Positions 55,124 through 64,000 of a stretch of 64,000 bases of DNA are shown in pieces; within the stretch, counting starts at the first letter, position 1, and each line of letters opens with the position of its first letter. The DNA is taken from the NCBI RefSeq assembly GCF_003474435.1, contig NZ_QRNF01000008.1, forward strand, positions 1 to 64,000, in the 5' to 3' direction. Origin of the DNA: Ruminococcus sp. AF46-10NS (GTDB lineage Bacteria; Bacillota; Clostridia; Lachnospirales; Lachnospiraceae). The notes beneath the pieces are model-generated. The model had not been told where the DNA came from and ran no database searches. It worked only from the letters and a program-made list of their open reading frames with translations. The position numbers and the translations under genes were made by a program.

Positions 55124-56147
55124 AGAAATCGCGCAGAGAGCAGGCGTAAGTACAACGACTGTCTCCAACGTCATACATGGAAAAACCAAAAAAGTATCTC
55201 CTGCCAACATTCAGAAAATCGAGAATCTCATCCGTGAAATGGGATATGTCCAGAAAATGGGACTGAGAGTACTGAATAAGGAGAAATCTCAGTTAATCGC
55301 AGTTGTGATCAACTATCATAAAGACTTCAAGGATTCCATCATCGGAGATCCTTTTTATGGAAAAATTATCGGTTTTATTGAGAAATATGTGCAGGAGCTG
55401 GGTTATTATCTGATGCTTTATTCAGCAAAAGATACGGACAAGATATTCCAGATGGTTATGGGCTGGGATGTGGACGGAGTCATTGCTATTTCCTTCAGTA
55501 AAAGCAATTGTGAAAAAATATATCAGCTGATCAACAAGCCGATTGTTTCCATTGATGCTTACGGAGAACTGGATGCCGGTCAGGAGAGTCATGTCCTGAA
55601 TATCGGACTGGATGATGAGAGCGGTGGATACCTTATGACAAAATATCTTTTGGAATGTGGCTATGAATATATCCAGGTCTGTGCAGGACGTGACAGTGGT
55701 GTTGACCATCTCCGTTATATGGGAGCGCAGAAAGCAGCAAAGGAATTCGCAGAAAAGAAGCAGAAGGTACAGTTTACTGCACTGGGTATGAATTACGCGA
55801 AGCGAAAAGAAAGTTACGCATGGCTGCTTCAGCGGAAAAAACCGAAGACTGCATTGTTCTTCCTTTCAGATCTCTATGCTCTGGAAGCAATCAGTTTTTT
55901 CAGCAGCAGAGGAGTGAAGATTCCGGAGGAGATCGGAATTGCAGGATATGATAACATCAGTTATGCAGAGTTTTCTGTGCCACGACTTACTACAGTCAGT
56001 CAGAATGTGGAGCAGAAAGCATCTCTCGCTGTAGAAATCCTGATGGAGAGAATCAATGGTGAGGATAAAGAGTGGGAAAATGAGATCAGGCTTCCGGTTA
56101 CACTGATTTCAAGAAAGTCAGTGCAGCGTCAGGATGAGAAAAAATAG
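55110..56147 (+). CDS. LacI-family transcriptional regulator
   Basis: A 345-aa sugar-responsive repressor. The N-terminal helix-turn-helix and hinge read MATIKEIAQRAGVSTTTVSNV, and a periplasmic-binding-protein-like ligand domain follows (DGVIAISFSKSN, ISIDAYGEL..., GIAGYDNISYAEFSVPRLTTV). GGAGG precedes the ATG inside the trxB end. A GGTTATG-CA-CATAACC palindrome before the downstream PTS genes is a likely target, so it probably controls the mannose-type PTS. That link is inference from position. Confidence 0.9.
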   Translation: MATIKEIAQRAGVSTTTVSNVIHGKTKKVSPANIQKIENLIREMGYVQKMGLRVLNKEKSQLIAVVINYHKDFKDSIIGDPFYGKIIGFIEKYVQELGYYLMLYSAKDTDKIFQMVMGWDVDGVIAISFSKSNCEKIYQLINKPIVSIDAYGELDAGQESHVLNIGLDDESGGYLMTKYLLECGYEYIQVCAGRDSGVDHLRYMGAQKAAKEFAEKKQKVQFTALGMNYAKRKESYAWLLQRKKPKTALFFLSDLYALEAISFFSSRGVKIPEEIGIAGYDNISYAEFSVPRLTTVSQNVEQKASLAVEILMERINGEDKEWENEIRLPVTLISRKSVQRQDEKK

Positions 56148-56227
56148 AAAATAAAGTGTTACTGCAGAGATGCAAACTACAGCAGGAAAGGATTTTCAAT
56201 ACGGAAAATCTGAGATATAACGATGTT

Positions 56228-56284
56228 AAAGCCGAAATATACGGAACTGTCACCATATGGCAGCCAGAATATTTCGGCTTTTTT
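56228..56284 (+). terminator. Terminator after lacI
   Basis: AAAGCCGAAATAT pairs with ATATTTCGGCTTT and runs into TTTTTT. It separates the regulator transcript from the PTS operon. Confidence 0.85.
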
Positions 56285-56294
56285 GCAGGATATA

Positions 56295-56323
56295 TTTATG
56301 TAAATTTTGCACAAAACCATAAT
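56295..56323 (+). promoter_or_regulatory. Candidate promoter of the PTS operon
   Basis: TTTATG (56295-56300), a 17-bp spacer and CATAAT (56318-56323) form a moderate promoter 72 bp before the EIIAB start. Only the -10 is a good match. Confidence 0.45.
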
Positions 56324-56344
56324 TTTAAACTTGTCACAATGAAT

Positions 56345-56360
56345 GGTTATGCACATAACC
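56345..56360. promoter_or_regulatory. LacI-type operator before the PTS operon
   Basis: GGTTATGCACATAACC is a perfect 16-bp palindrome downstream of the candidate -10 box, where a bound repressor would block transcription. Size and symmetry fit a LacI-family operator, and such a regulator gene lies directly upstream. Confidence 0.65.
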
Positions 56361-56394
56361 AACAGGGAAACAGTATAGAAGGAGTGAATACCAG

Positions 56395-57395
56395 ATGAAA
56401 CAGATTCTGATCGCCACACATGGAAAGATGGCCTCCGGCATCCGTTATACAGCAGAGCTGATCGTGGGAAAAATGGCTGAGATCACAACTATCGATGCTT
56501 ATGTAACACCGGAAGATAATGTGGAGAAAAAATTTGAGGAATATTTCGCAAATCACGAAAATGACAGGATTTTCGTTTTCACAGACCTGATGGGCGGAAG
56601 CGTTAATCAGAAGCTTCTGGGATATAGCCAGAAGGAGAGTGTTACACTTATCACAGGAACCAACCTTCCTGTTCTGATGCAGGTAATGATGGCTGACGAT
56701 GATGTGACAGAGGAAGAAATCCAGGAATTTATAGATGATGCCAGAGAAGAGCTTCAGATGGTAAACCTTGACGGCGGAAAGAAAGCTGCATCTAAAGACA
56801 GCATTGCAGAAAATAATGCACCGATTGCAGAAAACGCCGCACAGGAGAGTGCAAAGAAATCTGCTCCAGCTCCACAGTCCTACGACAATTCCACAGCAAA
56901 GATCACAGCACTTCGTGTAGATGACCGTCTGATCCACGGTCAGGTTGCCATGACCTGGACCAAGCAGCTGGCAGTACAGGGAATCGTGGTAGCTAACGAT
57001 GAGGTGGCTAACGATAACACCCAGAAGATGGCACTGAAAATGGCAGTACCGGGAGGGATCAAATCCCTGATCAAACCGGTGGACGAAGCCATTCGTATCT
57101 TAAACAATCCGAGGCATCCAAAATGCGGATTCTGGTTCTTACAAGAACTGTAAAAGATGCCCTGAAAATAAGACAGAATGTTGGCGAGATAGGATTTCTT
57201 AACGTAGGAAATACGGGACGTTTTGATGGAATCGATGTTTCCGAGAAGCTTGTCCTTACACCAACTATCATGCTGACAGACGCAGAGCAGCAGGCATTAA
57301 AAGAGCTGGTAGCACTTGATCCGAAGGCATGTATGCAGCAGGTTCCGAATGACGAGCAGAAGCTTGTGAAGGATGTGCTGGATAAATTAAACTGA
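56395..57395 (+). CDS. manX: PTS mannose-family EIIAB component (apparent frameshift)
   Basis: The soluble phosphotransfer protein of a mannose-type PTS. The IIA domain (about 1-130) has the phospho-His in IATHGKMASG (His 9). A Pro/Ala/Ser linker follows. The IIB domain starts near 167 with LRVDDRLIHGQV (phospho-His). Frames 56395-57153 and 57123-57395 overlap out of register. One added base at the GG of 57113-57114 joins RILNNPR to SKMRILVLTRTVKDAL and gives a 333-aa IIAB of normal length. The break is probably a sequencing indel. The IIC and IID genes follow. Confidence 0.87.
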
Positions 57396-57465
57396 CACAT
57401 ATAAACTGTGGAATGTGAATGTCCACAGAATGAATAAAACGTAACCAAAAAGGAGGAAGGAAAAA

Positions 57466-58277
57466 ATGTTAAACGCATTTCTTGTAGCACTTGCCGTATT
57501 CATCTGTGTCGGCGGTGCAGAGCTGATCGGATTTACCATGCTGAACCGTCCGATCGTTATCGGACCGCTGGTAGGTCTGTTCCTTGGAGATCTTCACACA
57601 GGAGTTATCATCGGAGCTTCACTGGAAGCCGTATTCATGGGAGTTGTAAACATTGGCGGTGCCTCCGCGGCAGAACCCGGAATCGCCACAGCAGTAGGAA
57701 CCGCTTTTGCCATCATGCTTGGTAAAGGATTTGAGGTTGCCCTGACACTGGCACTTCCGATCGGTATTCTTGGTCTTCAGATTAAGACAGTTCTCTATAT
57801 TTTCATTGTAGGTATGTTTGCAAAAACCTTCGACCGTCTGGCAGCAGAGGGCAAGGAGAAACAGATCATTGCCCTTCATTACGGACTCTGGGCTGTGAAC
57901 TGGGTATTATATTCACTGTTCGCATTCTTCGGAATACTCTTTGGATCTGATGCAGTCAGTGCACTTCTGGATGCCATCCCGGATGTTGTTATGAACGGTC
58001 TGACAGTCTGCGGCGGACTTCTTCCGGCAGTAGGTATGGCAATGCTGATGAAAATGCTCTGGGACAACAAAATCTGCATGTTCTATTTCCTGGGATTTGT
58101 CCTGGCAGCATACTTAAACCTTCCGCTTATCGCTCTTGCAGTGATCGGAGTGATTATCGCCATCTCTGTTGGAATGAACGATTATAAGCTTAACCAGCTT
58201 TCTGCACAGAGAGTAGCTGTTTCACCGGCTGGAGACTCTGAAGAATATCTTGATGAAGAAGAGGAGGAATTTTTCTC

Positions 58278-58281
<4 letters not shown>
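57466..58281 (+). CDS. manY: PTS mannose-family EIIC component
   Basis: A 271-aa membrane subunit of the sugar channel. Its start (LNAFLVALAVFICVGGAELIGFTMLNRPIVIGPLVGLFLGD) is the family signature, and about eight hydrophobic segments follow. An acidic tail (EEYLDEEEEEFFS) ends it. AGGAGGAAGG precedes the ATG. It overlaps EIID by 4 bp (ATGA). The exact sugar cannot be told. Decayed glucosidase DNA downstream hints at glucosides. Confidence 0.93.
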
Positions 58282-59796
<1,515 letters not shown>

Positions 59797-59956
59797 ATTC
59801 CTGAACTGTTATTTACGCAGCAAAGCGGAAAAAATATCCGCTTTACAGACTGCAGGTATGAGTTTTTGTGCGTATCTGCACTGCCGAAGGATTTCCGGGG
59901 CAGTGCAGATGCGCTTTTTGCTCATAGGAACACAGACGGACAAACAGGAGGAAATT

Positions 59957-60798
59957 ATGGAAAAATACATCATTGCAGTAGATATGGACGGAACACTTCT
60001 GAACAGCGAGAATAAGATTTCCGGGAGAAACAGAAATGTTTTGCAGCGTCTGATCGATGACGGACATTATGTGGTACCGGCAACAGGAAGAACAAGGGAG
60101 CTGATACCGCAGGAGTTTTCCGTGCTCCATGGAGTGAAATGGGGAATCGTGGAAAATGGCTGTGTTGTCTGGGACTACGATAAAAATGAGATGATCTGGC
60201 GCAAGACCATGCCAAAAGGAATGGTACGGGGAATCCTGAAAGATGTGGAGGACAGCGGAGTAAAAGGCTGGATCGCGGAGGCTTATGCGAATGGAGTTGC
60301 ATATTCCGATGCAGATGCCAGAGATTATGTGGCCTCAGTAGTAGATAAAGATCTTCTGGAAAAAACCTCGTAGATTATTTCCTCAGCAGACATGAATTTG
60401 TAAAGGATTTTTACAGACAGACAGAGCTTCTGGATCAGGCAGAAAAGATAAACATCTATTTTGAAAACAGCGAGGATAGCAGAGCTCTCCGTGAAAAATG
60501 GAAGGATCTGGATGATGTGGCTGTTACTACTTCCATCAGCGGTAACGCAGAGTTCAACGCAGCAGGGGTGGACAAAGGAGTTGGTCTTGCCATGCTGCGC
60601 ACAAAGCTTGGCATTGACCGGATGCATGTGATCGCTTTTGGTGATAATGAAAATGATCTGGAAATGCTGGAAGGCGCAGGCATCGGAGTTGCCATGGGTA
60701 ATTCCAAACAGTATGTAAAGGATGCCGCTAATGAGGTGACCGGAGATAATGATCATGATGGTGTGGCGGAATTTCTTGAGAGGTTTTTCGGGCTGTAA
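59957..60798 (+). CDS. HAD-superfamily Cof-type phosphatase (apparent frameshift)
   Basis: The repaired protein has about 280 aa. It has the HAD motif AVDMDGTLLNSE at the start (nucleophile and acid Asp), a Cof-type cap, and VIAFGDNENDLEMLEGAGIGVAMGN near the end. The first frame stops at 60373. One added A in the A6 run at 60360-60365 turns LLEKTS-stop into LLEKNLVDYFLSRHEF and joins the rest. AGGAGG supports the ATG at 59957. It probably dephosphorylates a sugar phosphate or flavin-type compound. The break is probably a sequencing indel. Confidence 0.85.
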
Positions 60799-60829
60799 GC
60801 TGTGGGTGATCGTGATTGCTGATATACGG

Positions 60830-60861
60830 GACAGGGAAATATATTTTCTCTGTCTTTTTTT
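60830..60861 (+). terminator. Terminator after the HAD gene
   Basis: GACAGGGAAA pairs with TTTCTCTGTC around a short loop and is followed by TTTTTTTA. Confidence 0.8.
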
Positions 60862-60862
60862 A

Positions 60863-60891
60863 TTTTCATTTTCGGTGATATAAGGTATGAT
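60863..60891 (+). promoter_or_regulatory. Candidate promoter of the YitT gene
   Basis: TTTTCA (60863-60868), a 17-bp spacer and TATGAT (60886-60891) lie 86 bp before the YitT start. The -35 partly overlaps the T tail of the preceding terminator. Confidence 0.45.
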
Positions 60892-60976
60892 TAACAGAGA
60901 AGATGAGGGGAGTGCCGGTTTTGATCGGTAGTTCCCGGTGAAAATTTTTTGAGGGAATCAGGAGGGAATTTTTTAT

Positions 60977-61834
60977 ATGAAAAATTTAGTACCTAAGAGG
61001 GTGATGGAATATATAGTTATCACATTTGCAGTTATTCTGATGGATGTGGGAATCTATGTATTCAAATTCCCGAATAACTTTTCTTTCGGAGGAGTTTCGG
61101 GTATGGCAGTCGTATTCTCGCATTTTATTCCGATGACATCTGCTCAGATCAACCTGGTGATCAATCTTATTCTGCTGGTGATCGGATTTATGATCCTGGG
61201 AAAAGATTTTGGCATGAAGACAGCTTATGTTACAGTTGTATCTTCTCTGCTTCTGAATGTGTTCGAGAAGGTTTTTCCAATGGAAAAAGCACTCACAGGG
61301 AATATTATGCTGGAGCTGTGCTTCGCGATCATCCTTCCGGCACTGGCTGCTGCGATCCTGTTTTTTGAGAATGCCTCAGGCGGCGGTACGGATATTGTTG
61401 CGATGATCATTAAAAAGTATTCTACGATGAATATTTCGGGTGCACTGTTTCTTGTAGACTGTTTCATCGTTGTTGTTTCCTTTATGGTATTTGATATTAC
61501 CACAGGCCTCTGCTCTGTGCTGGGTCTTATGGCCAAGACGTTGCTGATCGATAAGTCTATTGAGTGGATGAAGCTGAACAAATATTTTACTATCATTTCC
61601 AGCAAACCGGAGGAAATTTCCGATTTTATCATGAAGGATCTGAACAGAAGTGCTACGATCTATCATGGAGAGGGTGTTTATACCCATAAGGATAAAAAGA
61701 TCATCCTGACTGTGGTTGACGTAAAGCAGGCGGTGTTGCTGCAGAGGTTTATTGATGAGGTAGATCCGCAGGCATTTCTGATGGTAACTAAGAGCAGTGA
61801 GGTTATTGGTAAGGGATTTATGAGTTATATCTGA
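60977..61834 (+). CDS. YitT family membrane protein (DUF161/DUF2179)
   Basis: A 285-aa protein with five to six membrane segments (YIVITFAVILMDVGIYVFKFP, INLVINLILLVIGFMIL, and others). The FSFGGVSGMAVVF and NASGGGTDIVAMIIKKY motifs are typical of YitT proteins. A cytoplasmic DUF2179 domain follows (about 220-285, RSATIYHGEGVYTHKDKKII). The function is unknown. The family is widespread in Firmicutes. CAGGAGGGAA precedes the ATG. Confidence 0.9.
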   Translation: MKNLVPKRVMEYIVITFAVILMDVGIYVFKFPNNFSFGGVSGMAVVFSHFIPMTSAQINLVINLILLVIGFMILGKDFGMKTAYVTVVSSLLLNVFEKVFPMEKALTGNIMLELCFAIILPALAAAILFFENASGGGTDIVAMIIKKYSTMNISGALFLVDCFIVVVSFMVFDITTGLCSVLGLMAKTLLIDKSIEWMKLNKYFTIISSKPEEISDFIMKDLNRSATIYHGEGVYTHKDKKIILTVVDVKQAVLLQRFIDEVDPQAFLMVTKSSEVIGKGFMSYI

Positions 61835-61890
61835 TGTGGTAATGGAATGCGGATAATTTTATCCGTCGGAACATATGTATGCACGATATG

Positions 61891-61939
61891 GAGAGCATTT
61901 TCAACAGCTGTTAGAGGCTGTGGAGATGCTCTCTTTTTT
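61891..61939 (+). terminator. Terminator after the YitT gene
   Basis: GAGAGCATTTTCAACAGC pairs with GCTGTGGAGATGCTCTC and is followed by TTTTTTG. Confidence 0.85.
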
Positions 61940-62050
61940 GACATGATAAATTGTGGAGGGTGTGTATTTATGTAAGGGAAAAGTGGAATGCAGATTGCAA
62001 ATATCTGCGTGAATTTGAATGAAAAGGCTGTGAAGTTTTCGTGAAAAGGT

Positions 62051-62079
62051 TTGACAGGGGGCAGATTATATGTTAGGAT
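62051..62079 (+). promoter_or_regulatory. Promoter of the NlpC/P60 gene
   Basis: A perfect TTGACA (62051-62056), a 17-bp spacer and TAGGAT (62074-62079) lie 117 bp before the start codon, leaving a sizeable leader without a recognised fold. Confidence 0.6.
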
Positions 62080-62196
62080 ACACACTTGCGTAACAAATTT
62101 AACAAAATTGTAACAAATGAAGATGCTAACAGATGCAACAGACAAACTATTAAGACGGACCGGAGGAGAGTTGCAGATTTTTTGAGAGGAGTTTTT

Positions 62197-62904
62197 ATGT
62201 TTTATAAAAAAATTGCTGCTGTTGTTATGAGTGTTGTGATCGCCGGATCTGTTCCGTGTACAGTTTTTGCAGATACAGATGCAAGTACTGTGACAGGTGG
62301 CGAGGTGGAAGAACTCTCCATTGAGGAAGATTTCTCAGACGGAACGGATTCCCTCTCCGCTTTTGCAAACGCTCTTGCAGACAAGACAGTTTCTGATGTG
62401 GAAGAATATCAGGAAGCGAAAGCAGAGGCTGAGGAGATCGCACAGAAGAGACTGGAAGCAGAAGCAGCAGCGGAAGCTGCCCGTAAAGCGGAAGAAGAGC
62501 GTAAGGCAGCTGAAGAGGCAGCACGTAAGGCTGAAGAAGCCCGCGTAGCCAGGCGTCAGGAAATTGCGGATTTTGCACTGCAGTTTGTAGGAAATCCGTA
62601 TGTCTACGGCGGCACAAGCCTGACAAATGGTGCGGACTGTTCCGGGTTCGTGATGTCTGTGTTTGCACAGTTCGGTTATGAGCTTCCCCGTGTGGCAGCA
62701 GCTCAGTGTGCAGCATCCCAGAAGAAATCTGCTGAAGAAATCGAGGTAGGTGATCTGGTATTCTACGGTGACGGTGGAATCGACCACGTAGCTCTCTATA
62801 TCGGAGACGGTAAGATCGTCCATGCCAGCACCGCAGCCACAGGAATCAAAGTATCCGACTACAATTACCGCACACCGGCTGCGGTTGGAACTTTTGTGGA
62901 ATAA
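62197..62904 (+). CDS. Secreted NlpC/P60 peptidoglycan endopeptidase
   Basis: A 235-aa secreted hydrolase that cuts stem peptides of peptidoglycan. A signal peptide (FYKKIAAVVMSVVIAGSVPCTVFA) is followed by an acidic linker, an Ala/Glu/Lys-rich coiled-coil (about 70-120) and the C-terminal NlpC/P60 domain. Catalytic Cys 148 lies in NGADCSGFV and His 197 in DHVALYIG. GAGAGGAG supports the ATG at 62197. The frame extends upstream to 62086 without a ribosome site. Confidence 0.92.
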   Translation: MFYKKIAAVVMSVVIAGSVPCTVFADTDASTVTGGEVEELSIEEDFSDGTDSLSAFANALADKTVSDVEEYQEAKAEAEEIAQKRLEAEAAAEAARKAEEERKAAEEAARKAEEARVARRQEIADFALQFVGNPYVYGGTSLTNGADCSGFVMSVFAQFGYELPRVAAAQCAASQKKSAEEIEVGDLVFYGDGGIDHVALYIGDGKIVHASTAATGIKVSDYNYRTPAAVGTFVE

Positions 62905-62936
62905 TAAAATATGTAAATGAATACTTTATAAGTTAG

Positions 62937-62990
62937 ACTGCCTACAGGAAATGTTCAAGAAAAATGGAGACGACCTGCGGGCAGTTTTTT
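62937..62990 (+). terminator. Terminator after the NlpC/P60 gene
   Basis: ACTGCCTACAGG pairs with CCTGCGGGCAGT (10 of 12) and is followed by TTTTTT. Confidence 0.7.
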
Positions 62991-62994
62991 GATT

Positions 62995-63024
62995 ATGAGC
63001 AAGAATGTGGATTGCGAATATCCG
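62995..63024 (+). repeat. Dispersed motif, copy B
   Basis: ATGAGCAA, an 8-bp spacer and ATTGCGAATATCCG repeat the blocks of 9083-9116. It lies between the NlpC terminator and the end of the MATE gene. GCGAATATCCGC is close to a palindrome. Confidence 0.45.
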
Positions 63025-63164
63025 CTTGACTTGAATAAGAAATTTCCCTGTAATTTCCCAATGACATAAAAAAGCTCTCAGCATTGATGATAGCAGCCAT
63101 CTTGTTGTGATGTCTGTTTCTATTCTGGTACAGGCTAAGGCAGTCACACAGCCCAGTAGAGTGC

Positions 63165-64000
63165 TTATGCTTTCCGCAGCATCTGCCTGTAAACAACCAC
63201 AGATACCACAGCAGTAAACACCTCCGTGATCCAGAATGCGTTCCAGACACCCTCAGGACCCATAAACCGGGACAGAATCCAGGCAACAGGCATGATGACG
63301 ATCACATACCGGAACAAGGAGATCACAAGGGACTGGGGACCCTTTCCAAGGCCTTCCATAGCTCCTGAAGTAGTGACAGACACAGCAGAGATGATAAATC
63401 CTGCACTGATGATCTTAAGAGCCCTGGAACCGGCAGCAATCGTCTCTGGGTTCGTGGTGAATAGTCCCATAAGCTGTCCGGACGCCAGGAGGCAGACAGC
63501 AGTTCCAAGGAACATGATCACACAGCTGGCCTCCAAAGTCAGACGGAAGATCTTTTTCACACGTTTCATCTCCTGGGCTCCGAAGTTGTAGCCGATCAGC
63601 GGACGCATTCCCTGGATGATACCGTTAGCCGGAAGATAAAGGAAAGTCTGCAGCTTATAATAAACACCTAGGATTACCACATAGCTGTCTGAATAAGCTG
63701 CCAGTACAGAATTCAGAAAAGAGACCAGAAATGACGGCAGAGCCAGGTTCAGGATCGCCGGAACACCAATGGCATACAGGCTCAGATCCGTTTCTTTGCT
63801 GGCTTTTATGGCTTTTGGGGTCACACGCACAGGAATTGGACGCAAAATATAAAAAGATATATACACAACGATCGTAAGCACTTGACCGATACCAGTAGCC
63901 AGAGCAGCACCGCGGATTCCCATTTTCGGGAAAAATCCGATACCCCAGATCAGGAACGGATCCAGGATGATATTGCTGATACAGCCAACCAGCAGGGCAA
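63165..64000 (-). CDS. MATE family efflux transporter (partial, 5' end beyond window)
   Basis: The C-terminal 278 residues of a multidrug/toxin exporter of the MATE family (MepA/NorM-like). The frame stays open to the window edge, with CISNIILDPFLIWGIGFFPKMGIRGAALATG giving the typical central motif. About seven membrane segments follow, including LQTFLYLPANGIIQGMRPLIGYNFGA, which mirrors the N-terminal repeat. The start codon lies outside the window. No regulator is visible. Confidence 0.9.
   Translation of the reverse strand, partial: ALLVGCISNIILDPFLIWGIGFFPKMGIRGAALATGIGQVLTIVVYISFYILRPIPVRVTPKAIKASKETDLSLYAIGVPAILNLALPSFLVSFLNSVLAAYSDSYVVILGVYYKLQTFLYLPANGIIQGMRPLIGYNFGAQEMKRVKKIFRLTLEASCVIMFLGTAVCLLASGQLMGLFTTNPETIAAGSRALKIISAGFIISAVSVTTSGAMEGLGKGPQSLVISLFRYVIVIMPVAWILSRFMGPEGVWNAFWITEVFTAVVSVVVYRQMLRKA

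Overview
The window looks like a chromosomal segment of an anaerobic, spore-forming Lachnospiraceae bacterium (Blautia/Dorea/Mediterraneibacter-like; genus is inference). The evidence is moderate GC, strong AGGAGG-type ribosome binding sites, GerA-type germination genes, a SipL-like spore-coat protein, pyruvate formate-lyase with its activase, a yybP-ykoY riboswitch, and many secreted Ser/Asp-rich surface proteins. No phage, transposase or CRISPR array was seen.

Layout. 1-593: 3' end of a 23S rRNA and tRNA-Trp(CCA), with no 5S gene between them. 770-1363 (minus): Ctc/L25. 2012-6534: a UgpC-UgpA-UgpE-UgpB-type ABC uptake operon. 6801-17832: a compact surface-glycan cluster encoding a polyprenyl-phosphate sugar transferase, a TuaG-like glycosyltransferase, a membrane acyltransferase, a TagD-like cytidylyltransferase fused to a Gfo/Idh-type oxidoreductase, LicD fused to a helical-repeat tail, a LicD-like protein without the Asp motif, a ThDP enzyme and an SDR. 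18071-20274: rpmG-secE-nusG-rplK-rplA. 20558-21535: a D,D-carboxypeptidase. 21536-22200: a repeat-rich non-coding stretch. 22280-25299: pflB-pflA. 25500-27596: a GGDEF-REC-HD-GYP protein. 27688-37900: PlsC, PrcB-like lipoprotein, SipL-like protein, ispE, a GntR regulator, the ger operon, murI, a DUF1934 protein and a small membrane protein. 38149-51097: envelope enzymes (two tandem deacetylase-like paralogues, a lipoprotein trigger-factor-like foldase, a NodB deacetylase, a CapA-like protein) interleaved with glgB and a riboswitch-controlled P-type ATPase. 51262-56147: thioesterase, Nif11-like protein, DUF885 peptidase, trxB and a LacI regulator. 56395-59796: a mannose-family PTS followed by a decayed GH13 glucosidase. 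59957-64000: HAD hydrolase, YitT, NlpC/P60 and a partial MATE exporter.

Six genes (6801, 10510, 15274, 52173, 56395, 59957) are each interrupted by what looks like one missing base, at or next to a short homopolymer. Adding one base restores a full-length family member in every case. Base-calling or assembly indels are the simplest explanation, so these are annotated as single genes and not as decayed ones. The GH13 remnant at 59108-59796 is different: it lacks its 5' end and several hundred internal codons and is a true pseudogene.

The best candidate for an undescribed system is the 6801-17832 cluster. It seems to build and transfer a CDP-activated, non-standard phospho-substituent onto a lipid-linked surface glycan. 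A second lead is the identical-style Ser-Asp-Gly-Tyr tail shared by two unrelated secreted enzymes (NodB at 42792 and CapA-like at 49433).
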